Of a stretch of 64,000 nt of DNA, positions 48,525 to 61,100 are shown one piece after another. The DNA lies in the NCBI GenBank assembly GCA_024305405.1, contig JAKNDB010000027.1, positions 124,001-188,000 of the forward strand, written 5' to 3'. Numbering within the stretch: position 1 is the stretch's first letter; each line of letters starts with the position of its first letter. The notes under the pieces were generated by a model. That model searched no databases. It saw nothing but the letters and a program-made list of their open reading frames with translations, and had not been told where the DNA came from. Position numbers and translations under genes: made by a program. Origin of the DNA: Dirofilaria immitis (Eukaryota; Nematoda; Chromadorea; Rhabditida; Onchocercidae).

Positions 48525-51500
48525 ATGTTTACTTTCCAGTTACATAATGTCAAGTCGATTTTCCAAAAGTTATTGTGTAAAGTGAATAATTATCGATTGA
48601 CGTTGTCTCCGATAGAAATGTCAAGAAAGAAGCCACTGATTATCATTTTGGGTTGTACCGGAACTGGTAAAAGTGATCTAGGCATTGCAGTAGCAAGAAA
48701 TTTCAATGGTGAAGTAATCAGTGCTGATTCGATGCAAATTTATAAAGGTTAGAAATGAATGTTTTAAAATCTCGAAAATTAGAAAATATTATTTACTGAT
48801 AAAGACTGAAGATGGTAATGCATTATCATAGTTAACAAGTGCATATTTCGATTTTACGAAGATTAACAAAAATGAATGAGTGTTTATTTTTCTTTGAGCA
48901 ATACTTAATATAAACTGCGGTAGATTCGCTTAATTCACACTTCACTATGTTCTGTTGATGATCGTTAAGTACGTATGAGATTTTCTTAGCAAAATTAGAA
49001 ATAGTAAAATAAAAAGGTGGGAAATAAAAATTCGTATTTTATAGTCAAAAAATCGCGATCTTTCGATTCCGCGAAATAGTTACATTTATGCAATAAAGAA
49101 AAAAAATTTATTTTCTAGTACGATTGAAAATGGTCATAAACATATTGTGAATGTTTATGACAGAATGAAAAATAATTTTTTAATGATTTTTGGCTGTTTC
49201 ACACATCGTACATTTTGCAGAATACTTATGAAGTTTTTTCAATCTTTGATAATGAAGAATCTATTGATCTTTAGTTTTGAATGTCAGAAGTTATTTGTAG
49301 GCTTGGATATTGCTACAAACAAAGTGTCACAAAAGATATGAACGGTGTGACGCACCATATGATGAGCTTTCTTCAGCCTTCCACTTCTACATATAATGTA
49401 CATCAGTAAGCACTATTTGCTAAATTAGCTTTATTTTTTTTTAAAAATTCATGTTATGTTTGCTTTCCGATTTACAAACAAAGTGTTGCCTTTATTGGAA
49501 CATCTGTGGGATGCTGGCAAAATGCCTGTTGTTGTTGGTGGTACTGGATATTACATCGAAGGAATTTTGTTCAAAGATAGTTTGATATCAACAAACACAT
49601 CCGGTATTGATTTCGTGAATTTTTTTTTCAATTTTCGAATCTCTTCAGACTTTTATGATAAATGATAAATGATGAATTAGTATTTAAGAATTCTAGTGTG
49701 ACTGGATGTGTCTATTTTGGTTTTATTCAGTAAAGATACGCTTAACAGTTCATTATCGATAATTTTATTTGCCAGAAATAATTTCTCGATTCTTAACGAT
49801 GTTCTAAATTTCTTGTTGATTTATTTAACAGATGCTAAGAATGATTTTGATGATCTGTCGGATGATGAAGTTTATGAATTATTGAAACATGTTGATTTGA
49901 AATCTGCAATGCAGGTAAGCTATGTTGTACCGCTTGATTGTTGTTTATCATTAATATCTTTGACCAGCTTCAAAGGCTTATTTTTATGCGTTGAATTATA
50001 ACCTTTGATTTTTTTGATATTGCTAATTCCAAACTTTTGTAATTATACACAATAAAACATAATAGAATTTGAAGGTGCAATAAACCTATAATTCATGTAT
50101 TATTAAATGGTTTAAATCTAGCCTTCTCTACTTATTATAAGATATGTTACGAAAATTGTAGAAATTCTTCACTGTAAATCAATCTGTCTTTCAGGTGCAT
50201 AAAAACAATCGTTTTCGCGTTGTTCGTGCTTTACAAATTTATTACGCAACCGGACAGCGTAAAAGCGAATATTTGGAAGAGCAACGAAGGTTGAAATTAG
50301 GCGAAAGACTGCGTTTTAAAAATGTGTTGTTTTTATTTTGGATGCTCATAAGGAATTGTTGGAAGAACGTATTAATGAAAGAGTTTCAAAAATGATTGAG
50401 AAAGGATTAAGGAAAGAAGTTGAAGACTTTTATGAGCAGGTGAAATTAATATTTTGGATTTTCTTTACTGATTTCTGTGGTAAAATAATATGTCATCATA
50501 AAATAAAAAAGTTGGAGATTCAGGATCGATTTATTTAAGGAGTTAAGATCAATCATTTGTTTCATTGCATTGATACTGATCTAATCATTTTTATCATTAT
50601 GTGGGTACTGTTTTATTATCCATTTCTCATCATCGTATTATTTCTTACCACTCCTAAGTCTATATATTGTCTTACTGGAAAAGCGAAATGGAAAAATTTG
50701 AATGAAATCTAAAATTTAAATTGAAATAGAATAATTATAATGGCTTCTTCTATTATTTTAATTTATTAAGAACAAATTGTTACAGTATCATCACTGTCTC
50801 ACATCTTATGGAGTGGCGCAATCAATTGCAGTGAAGGAATTCCATGCTTATCTTCAGTTAACTCCGAACGAACGATATACGGAATTAGGTGATAAACTAT
50901 TCAGCGAAGGTTGTGAAGCTTTAAAATTGCATACACGGCAGTATTCACGAAGGCAACGAAGATGGATTAAGCAGCATTTGCTTGGAGGAAGTATTTCAGC
51001 AGAAGTTATTATTATTTTTTTATGCTCGTTACGAACAAAATTAAAGTTCTGTAGCAATGCGCAGTTGTGCCAATTAATATTTAATTGAAAAATGTATGTC
51101 TAAACTATTATTACTTTTAGCGATACTTGGTTTCGTTTCAATTTTTATTTCAGTCAGCCAACATTGCTTTTCTGGACACATCGAAGAATTTTCATAATAT
51201 TATAGTGCCTAATGCATTGAATAGAGTCGACCAGTTTCTAAATAGTGTTAATGACGATGTTTTTTAAAACAAGCTGATGTTGAAAAAATCAACTTTTTAC
51301 AGTTGATTTTGATTACAGGAAACTAGCTAATCAAGTCAGGTTTTTATTTTCTTTCTTTCGACTCACGTGTCATTATTTTTTCAAAAATTTTATAATAAGT
51401 TATTGCACTCCCGAAGCTACAGAGAGCAAATTGATAAGTATAAAATAATGAGCACTGTTGTCTAACATTATCATTCATTTTGTGGTCTGCAAAATAATGC

Positions 51501-51675
51501 TAACATTTATCTTTTTTTTCAGGTTTATTATTGTGATACTTGTAAAATTGATGTACATGGTAAGGTGAATTGGGAAGCACATTTAAAAGGCAAAAAGCAT
51601 CGAAGAATGCTTAATAACAACAACAGACTTAACAGTAAATCGATGAACCATATAAATAAGGAAGAATTGGTTTAA
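48525..51675 (+). CDS. gro-1: tRNA dimethylallyltransferase (isopentenyltransferase)
   Basis: MiaA/MOD5/TRIT1 family enzyme that transfers a dimethylallyl group to A37 of tRNAs reading UNN codons, in mitochondria and cytosol or nucleus. Exons: 48525-48747, 49301-49405, about 49466-49603, 49832-49914, 50195-50439, 50786-50990, 51154 to about 51250, 51523-51675 (TAA). Motifs: P-loop [92 protein letters not shown]. The last exon encodes a U1/matrin-type zinc finger ([12 protein letters not shown] ... [10 protein letters not shown]) typical of eukaryotic members. The first 31 residues are basic and leucine-rich, with an internal Met (MSRKKPL) just before the P-loop region, suggesting two start sites for dual targeting. 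Frame breaks: one base short near 49327, one T short at 50330-50334. No AG acceptor is visible before the third exon. Confidence 0.92.
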
Positions 51676-54600
51676 TGTTTGAAGTTTATTAAAGGCTGAG
51701 AACATAAATTTCTTGAATTGTTTCTGGATAAATCTCAGAAGTGATTACAGAGAGATACATATATTTTTGCAAGGTAGAAATTGTATAATTCATTTTTCCC
51801 TATTAAAAAGTTGACCTACTCAATAGTTATTTTAATAGAGAATGGGAATTTAGAATTAAGATAAAATTAACTATGCGGGTACTAATTTTTATTTTAATTG
51901 TTTTCGTTATGGTAATATTCTTTGATTTGCATCATTTCTCGTTTGTATGATAATTGATATGAAAATGCGCTTAATAGTAAGATCTGTATTTCGGCTATAG
52001 GCATGATTGATTTTTGATTATCGCTCAAAAATGAAATTTGATTGTAATGCTTGATGTTAATATGCTTAAATACTTGAAAGTTTAAAGAAAATAATTTATT
52101 TCTCAAGCTATTCATTTCATTTGATTTTTTAGTATGACATTTAGCAATAGCTTTGTTAACTTTCTGAAATTTCATTCTCGTACTTTTTGGAAAATTTTTT
52201 TATATTTGAAAAAACAGTTAATGATGCTATTTATGAATGAAATGGTCTAACTTATCGATAACCAGAAAACCACTAATTCTAACATTTCAAACTTATCATT
52301 AGAAATATCATTCAGTAGATATGTTTTATGTTTTTACATGTGACAACTTTAGAAGTGCTGAAGTTGGCAAAATTGAAGACTTATTTAGAAGCATAAAACC
52401 ATTTTATTACAAACCCAACATACAACAATTTTACGAAATCAATAAGTTTTTTTTTATTTTTAAATAAACTGATAAATGCCAGAATCACAGCACACATCAA
52501 AACGGAATCTTTTTTTATTATTTTTCAAAGAAATCAGGAAGAGAGATTAATGAATTAATTTCTAAATCTCAAAGCTTTCTTTATTTGCTATGCTGTTTAA
52601 GCCTATTAAATGATATCATTTTTTTCTTCCTCTTTTCAACAAAAATTTATCATTTTAAAAGAGATGTTAAACGATGTTGACAATAGGGAATTGAAATTTA
52701 TGGCTTTTTCAAATGAATTATATATTTTTGGATGAATCGATAAAATGAAAGCTAATTTTTAAGTAGTGAATGAAATTTGTTCATTTTTACGAATTGTATA
52801 TTTAAAAATAATTTAGGAGAATTTTTAACTTTTAACAATCTACCACTTATCCGATACTTATCGAGAAAAAAAGTATGTTTACTTTAATCTCTTCAATTCT
52901 TACTATATGATTTTTTTAACACAAGAAGAATTTTTTTTTTCGCAATATATCAGCCTCATATTTCAAATATTTATATCTTTGCGTTTATTTTTTTTGATAA
53001 ACAATAAGTTATGCTTAACAATATGTTTTTTTTCATCCCATGAATAAAATAAGTCATATATTTTATAAGTTTATAAATATAGGCCAAGAAATAAAATAAA
53101 GTAAATAGCAAATTTTGTATTATTTAATTAGCGATTTTAGTAATTAGTAAAATTTTACATTAATACGAATTCAATAAATGATAAGATAAATAAGAATGCA
53201 GTGTTAAAATTAATATATTTTTGATAATCTTTATGATTATAATTCTTATGATTTCAATAATTTGATTTAAATAACATGATAAAAGATTATTTTCTCCATC
53301 TATTATGTTTTAATTATTCTAAAATATTTCCACATGAAACATCAATTTTAGCTAAATAAATTGTTAACAAACTACAAGTATGATTAAAATATATTATATA
53401 TGTTTTATTCAAAGAAAATCTTATAAATATAACTTTGTAAAATTGATCGCTACTCTTTTTTATCTATTTTTAATGATAAAATTTAGAGTATTAGTAATAG
53501 ATAATAAATTCACAATATATTCATGTTACCTTCAATGATAATATCTCTTTTTTTTGTGGAATTAATTACAAAAATGTTAAAAATAAAAAATATTTTGTTT
53601 ATTAAATATAATAAATTAATAATGAGAAAAAAACCTACCATTGATTAGAAAAACTTGAAATAACTTCTCAAAATTAAAAACTTGAAATAACTTCTCAAAA
53701 TTATTCTCTTATAAATAAATAACAGTAATGATAGTACGATAAAAAAAACAAAAAAGTAGAAGAGATGATTTGATCATTGAGATAATTGATTTATAAATTT
53801 CATGATATCAATTGTTATTTGAAGTATTTACTTCAAATTTTTATAAATATAATACAATATTTAAATAGTATCAAATATCAGCCACAATTTATTAAATGTT
53901 TAACTATGATTAGTATATCTAAATAAAAAGAAAAAAAAAAGGTAAACTTATGATGAAGAAGAAGAAGAAATTGAATGAATTGAAAGATAAACAAAGAGAG
54001 CACACACAGATTTTTTTGTTTGTTTACTATCTAAAAGTAAAATACAGATTTTCTTCCATCATTAACTTCAATAATAATAATTTTACTTTGTATATATCAG
54101 AATGTGTAGCAAATAGTAAATGAATTTTGTATGCATAGTTTGTAAGTAATTACGTGACGGACGTTTTACAAATGCTATTTACACGTGTTACGTATATTTC
54201 GGTTAATGTTATGATCGAAATACTATTTAAATCATAGAAGTTAGATAGAAAATATAATAATGGTTCAAAATTAATGATACGACATAAAGGAATGAAATGA
54301 ACATTACTTGTTGTTGTACGTTAACTACTTAACATCTATTCTCATACTAGATGAATCTCGACCAGAATCATTATCATCAATATCATAGCTAATTAATAGC
54401 TGATGATTTTCATTTGAATCATGAATGAAGAGGCAAAAATGCAATTGATATTGATTGATATATCTTCTGATAATTGTAAAATAAGAGCGAAAAAAATGAG
54501 AAAACGAAACGATCAAGATGATGATAATGATAAGATGAATGGTTCAGCATTTTTTTAATACAAAAATCAATCGAATATATCATTATTAATTAGAAAAGTG

Positions 54601-55140
54601 ATAATAATTAGTAATACATTCTTAATATGATTGAAATAAATTGACAAATCTTTAGATTAAAGGTTAGTTAAATATCCATTCTCAAAATAACAGTTCCCTA
54701 AATTTGCAAAATATATATGAATATGGAAAGATTATTGTATATTATATTTAACAGTAAGGTATGTATTATTAACCGATAGGAAATGTTATTTGTTGAAAAG
54801 ATAATCATCTATCTATCAAGATTTCTTGTATATCTTCTGATATCGCTAAAATATTTGCTTAATGATATTTGAATTAATTCATACAAAAATATATTCATAT
54901 TTTTGAGAATCAGAAGATAAGTTTCAATTGCACGATTGTTTGAATTAAAAATGCTTTGCAATTAAATTTCATCATTCTTCTTTAACTAATGAATGGATTC
55001 TATAAATTAATTAATTAATTGCTCTCAATATAATAATAATAATTATATATATGATTATATATACTTTTATTATTTCTAAATAATTAAAAATAAATCTTTT
55101 ATGAATGCCAATTTCACTAACATATCAATATGAGCCAAAA
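51676..55140. other. Long AT-rich intergenic stretch
   Basis: About 3.5 kb with very high A+T, poly-A/T runs and no convincing gene. Two minus-strand frames (51894-52175, 93 codons; 54325-54516, 63 codons) are open but Lys/Asn/Ile-rich and without recognisable domains. A 26-bp direct repeat occurs near 53649-53702. The 5' exons and promoter of feh-1 may lie in the right part. Confidence 0.5.
53649..53702. repeat. Two-copy direct repeat
   Basis: The unit AAACTTGAAATAACTTCTC plus AAAATTA occurs twice, back to back. Simple tandem duplication with no known function. Confidence 0.8.
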
Positions 55141-58100
55141 ATGAATGAAAATCATATATCAACAAGACGAATATTTGATGAAATAATTATCAGTGATGAA
55201 AAAGTGAACAGGTATGATAAATTATATTTTTAATATCTAATCAATATGAATTAGGTATATATATATAGAAATTAATTGGAAAATTATTTTTTTCTTCATC
55301 ATAAATTTGATTACTTTCATCGAATATACGCTTTACTTAGACATGAAATAGACGAACGTGATCATGAAGAGTATTATTACGTGGATACAGTATTCGAAAC
55401 AAATACTTCAACTACGTTAATTTCTTCTGATACTATCACGATTACTACTACTACTATACCATCATCAGATGAATGGGAAGATGTATTTGTAAGTTACTTG
55501 TGATAATACTTTATCAGATTACTATTTTAATCGAAACGCTATCAGATTACTATTTACTATTTTAATCAAAATTTTATCAAATTACTATTTTAATCAAAAT
55601 TTTATCAAATTACTATTTTAATCAAAATTTTATCAAATTACTATTTTGATCAAAATTTTATCAAATTACTATTTTAATCAAAATTTTATCAGATTACTAT
55701 TTTAATCAAAACGTTATCAGATTACTATTTTAATCAAAATGTTATCAGATTACGATTTTAATATCTGGCTGGATTTTTGTAAATTATAGTAAATAATAAA
55801 TGAAAGTTTCATGAAAATAAACTAAAAATATTAAAATAAATTATGATAAAAAAGCTGAATTTATTTTTACTACGGTAATATTTCTGCATAATATTTCAAT
55901 ATCATCAGTATAGTTATGAAGAATATTCGAAAATCGTAAATATATCCATATATCGCATTCATTTAATAAATTACAAAAAATAATCATTCTAATTTATAAT
56001 TAGCAATAAAAAAGTATCCGATCGTATATGATAATGCATGTATTTGGGGAAGAAACTCCTGATAACATTAGTATCTTCGTAATGATTCTGTTGATAATGA
56101 TAGATGAAGAAATATATCACAATTAATTAATATACTTGCAAAACAATCATCTTGATATGCTAATATGTAAAGAGAAAAAATTCGAGAATAATCAATTTAT
56201 GAATCTCTCTTTTCCCGAGAGTTCGATGAAAAATTAGTTTGTCCAGGGATTTTTATAAACTTCTACTTGTAATCTCTTGGGAAAGAAATATTTTTACTTA
56301 GGAAAGAGCAAAGATCTTTTAGTCTTGTCAATAATTAATACAAACTAAGCAGATATTCTGCCTCTCATAGAACTAAAATAGCTGATGGACGATGGGATGA
56401 TGCTTACTTACTAAGATGCGAATAATCTTAGGCCAGCATTCTAACATTTAGCTAGACCAATATTTCGCTAGGCCAATATTTAGCTAGCCTAGACTAATAG
56501 CAAAACGAAAGTGTTGTGAAGTGCCCAATTGCATGCTTCACTTCATTTTTTTATTACTTTTTGATTAGTGCCTTCTTTCTTTCAATCTTTTTCTGTTCTT
56601 TTTTCTTGGTACTGATCGACTTATCTAACTATTTAATAAATATTTTTATCTCTACCTAACTGTAATATTGGTTGTTTACTTACAACATTGGTTGTTTACT
56701 TATAACATTGGTTGTTCACTTGTTATACGAATAAAAAGCAAGCAAGGAAAAGTAAAATTTAAAAGGCGGAAATCATCCCAGATAAACAAAAAGATATTCC
56801 AAATTAAGAACAATTTTATTATAGGAGGAAATGGATGGATGAAGTTATGTTGCTATAACATTATTCTTATGTATCTCACGTAACTAACGTAATATCCTAT
56901 GTACTTTACGTAAATAACATAATCTATGTGCTTCATCTATATGATTTAATGATCTTTCAAGATCTTCTAAGAATACCTCATTTTCTTTCGTGCATTACAA
57001 CAACACTACCATTATCTGTATACATCATTTACTTTATCACTCATAGATTTCGAATTCTCGTCTGTTTTATCATTCATAGATTCTGAAGCATCTTCTCTCG
57101 TCTATTTTATCATTTAGATTCTGATGCATTACTCTCTCGTCCATGTTATCATTTATAGATGCTGAAGCATTCTTCTATCGTCTACTCCAATATTCATAAA
57201 TTCTGAGCATTCTTCGCTCGTCCACTTCATCACTCGAAAGCATTCTTCTCTTATTTATTTAATCATTCGTAAATTCTTTCTTTCCCTCTCTCTCTCTATA
57301 TTCCTCTATTTCCCTTCCTCTTTTCTCTCTCTCTCCCTCCTTATTCAGAATAGATGATAGATCACTATGCAAATAACAAAGTTGTTAATCATTCCATTCT
57401 ACCAATAGTATTGGGGTACGAATCAATACATACGGAAAACTTCCAACTTCTTTTATCATTCCTTCTATCTGTATTATCATCAAGATGTTTCATATTGATT
57501 GATATGTATGTATTAGTATCAGGTCATCTTTTATCTCAATAATATTCTATAGCAATATTTCCAATTGATTATATCTGTATCAATGTTTGTGATTAGTATA
57601 TCTAGTCTATACCATATTAGGATATGTTTAATCTGTATCAATATCTCCCATTGGCACAGATATATGAGTATCAGAAGATTACTATTCCACTGATATATTT
57701 TGTATTCCATACTTTTCTTATAATATTAGATTATACTATTTTAATTTATCTTACTGATAAACTGATATCTTATTGATACACGTGAGCATTCAACATATAT
57801 AGCATTCAGCAATTTTCTTTATTGTAAATATAAAGTATAGGAAGATATGCGTGTTTTATTGTAGCATTATCATCGATACAACAATAAAGGTGAAGAAGGA
57901 CAATATTCGACAGATTCAGATCAAATCGATTCGAGAAGAAAATTAGAAGATAGGGAGGAAGAACAACAGTGGCAGGGTTAGACTTAGTTTTTTTTTCATA
58001 ATTCGAGAAAAGTATAAATGGCATGATTATTGAATCTTCCATGACAGCTTTCTTCGACGAAACCATCACCCTGATACTCGTCTTTTGACTTGTATCACAG

Positions 58101-61100
58101 GGTGCAGTAAGCCTGAGCACAAAAATCAATCTTCAAAAAGAAGATTGTGGCTGGGCCATAGGTCCCGGCGGCATCAAGGCATTCGTCATCGCCTCAATGC
58201 AGAATATAATACACGACACGAGTAATGGTATAAGGAGTTATTAATGCTACTTTTACTATTACTGCGTTGTTAAATGGTTTCTAAGTTATGCTTTCCTGAT
58301 TACTGACGTGTATTGCTTAACTGTTATCCGTATTATGATGTTTGGTTTATGAATAGAGTAGCCGAACATCCGGATACAGGGGAGATGTAAGCATGGCTGA
58401 AAATGGTTTCATTTTCAACCTTGTTCACTACTCCTGCAATATCCGTGGTATCTTTATGGTTGTACGATCGAGCTGGTCATGGAGAAATCATTTATTGGGA
58501 AATAAAGCGGATGATCCATTCCTTCAGCTATTCAATGCTGTTGGAGATATTTCTCCGATTTCCAACATTTTTATCATTTATCAAACATCATTTTTCTTCA
58601 ATTTTAAATTAACTAACTGGAGCAAAATTTCCTTTCTATCATTCTTCCAATTTAATCGATTCAGTAATATTTGTATCAACTCCATATCTAAGTTTGTTTA
58701 TATGTATCGCACAAAATTATGAATTCTAGGTGAGAAAAACCATCGGATACGATTTCATCAACATTCAATAGGAAATCCTGAGCAAATTGAACGAAATCAT
58801 CGATATCTAAACGGGAAGAGTGTTCATATGTCTGTTGATTACAGTGCGCATGATTTTAACGAATCACGTGCTGTCATAGATGCTGCCTCACGTGACAATG
58901 TACACGTTCGACGTCATGGTGATACTACGGTGGTCACCGAATATCGGGATCCTTATTCTTTCTACTGGCAGTTAGATCAAGCAAGACCTCGAGAGGAGGA
59001 AACACCTAAGTTGGTCCATTTTTGATTTCTTTTTATTAAGTCTTCACTTATTTTTCATACTCATTAGATAACTGGAAGTGTTTTATGAAGCTATCATATC
59101 CAATGATAAAACATTAATTACCCTTATATTATAGTGTTTGAATTATTGGTAGCTTAGTCTTTAGATGTTTAAATTTGTTGAGTCGATTGATAAATTTGAA
59201 TTATTAGTAGCTTAGTTACTATTTGAATTCTGCGGTTCCCGTATATATGCAGATATGGCGTCCACACAGGCACAATAATTAGGAATGGTAGTTTATCGAA
59301 CTAGTTAAGATTGGCAATAAAGATTATCGATTATAACCTCTATAAAATGAACAAACAACAGTTGACTAGTCTATTATATTTTGCATTCGATGATTCCATT
59401 CGTTTTACAAAGTTTCTAAAATTTGTATTAGCTTAAAGTTATCTTTATGCCAGCAGACATCAGCTGTCCTTCTCGTTATTCATGTCAAATAATAAAAGAT
59501 TCTAAGATAAATTTGCTAACAATTGTCGTGCTAATTTAATCACTCGGCTATATCTCTTATCATTCTGATATTCGTAATATTGTCTATGATTTGGTAAACA
59601 GAATGAAATCATTTAGAATAGCCTTCATAATTTGTTTTGCCAATCATTTCAATATTGAAAAAGAGAATAACTGAAATTAACTAATCTGTCCATTTTAAAA
59701 CCCTATCTATTTTTTAATTTATAAGTCTTAATGAAATACTCGTTATTCCTTAAGGAAAATAGAACTTCTTGTTGCACCTGTTAATGTTAGAACTAAGACT
59801 TATTTCCTTAGATTTATTTTCCAGATCTAAGGTGCTTGAAAAATAACTTTAATTTTCTGGATGCGGAAACAAAGTGCTACGAAAATGCGTAAACATCATT
59901 TGTTAATTTTACAACTTGGACTTCACTATTACATTTGTCTCTCCATCATTTTAAAAGAAGTGAATGATTCTGCTTCAGTTCATAGAAGAAACTCAGGAAC
60001 TTCAATGACTTTATTTCATTGCCTGATTGCTAATTTTTTTATATAATTGGATAGTTCTTATCTGTTGATGTCCGTTATGCATAATATCTTACATTTCACG
60101 TTTTCATTATTTATTCTAAAAAAGAAAAGAAATCTCCACGTTATTTTTATATTGAATAGAGTGGACGACATCTATATAATACTAATTTTCTGAGCAATCA
60201 TTCATTTCAGGCCACTATCACAGATTGATTACGTCATAGATGAAGAAATAATAAATGATGCAGTGTTATCTCCAGACAGTCATGATAGCGGAATAAACGT
60301 CGAAGTGCAATATAGCAGGCCAATGCGAGTCGATGATACGCTATCGGCAAAGCCACTTCCATTTGGGTGGGAAAGGCATGAAGGCATGTGTACATTTTTT
60401 ACATAGTTGGAATTCAGTCTCATGTCTTATCCAATCTCGCGAGCATTTTTCACGCATTTTTTCTTCAACAAGCATTTTTCAAAAGAATTCAAGACAAAAC
60501 TTCCATTTTTTTCTGAATTAAGGCAAGCTAGAATGTTGCTTCTAATACAGTTTTTTAATTTGTATGAATTTAATTCTGCTCATCAGTAATGCTAATTAAT
60601 ATTGCTTTTCAGATCCATCCGGTTTTTCATATTATTGGCACGTAGATAGTGGCACAATACAAAGGGAACCTCCGGTATAGATATAGCAATTTGATGCAAT
60701 ACTTAGATTTACTGTTAACACGATATTATACTTTATAAAATCTGAATTTTTGCGAGATGGGAAATATTCGATGTACATGGTGACTTATTTCCACAAAAAT
60801 TCCGTTTTCTCATTTAACCTTTCATATTTTATTGGAAAATTTGACTGCTCAAAATGTAAATCAAGCGGATTTCTCTCCTCATAGCATCCAGCGTTATTTC
60901 ATTTGCTTGTCAGTATTACATGTTGATGTTTCGTTCAAAGAATCTCATGTATTGTCATGTAGTAGAGCTTTCTTTTTATGATATTCGATAAATGTTTATG
61001 AAATTTTTACGAAAAAATTTTTTTCAGCATAAGGAATCAATTATACCAATATCTATACAGCCTGAATTTCGTGATCAAGAGATTCAAGCAGATACATTGC

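Larger units (their letters stand above)
55489..57864 (+). other. feh-1: Repeat-rich feh-1 intron
   Basis: A 2.4-kb intron between the exon ending SSDEWEDVF and the one starting HYHRYNNKGEE, phase 0 on both sides. It contains three unrelated tandem arrays (listed separately) and a CT-rich tract near 57285-57345. No gene was recognised inside. Confidence 0.7.

Noticed and set aside
51894..52175. 93-codon minus-strand gene
   Set aside because: Lys/Asn/Ile-rich, no domain, no splice or promoter context; expected by chance in this composition.
55511..55763. CRISPR-like array
   Set aside because: Direct repeats without unique spacers, inside an intron of a eukaryotic gene.
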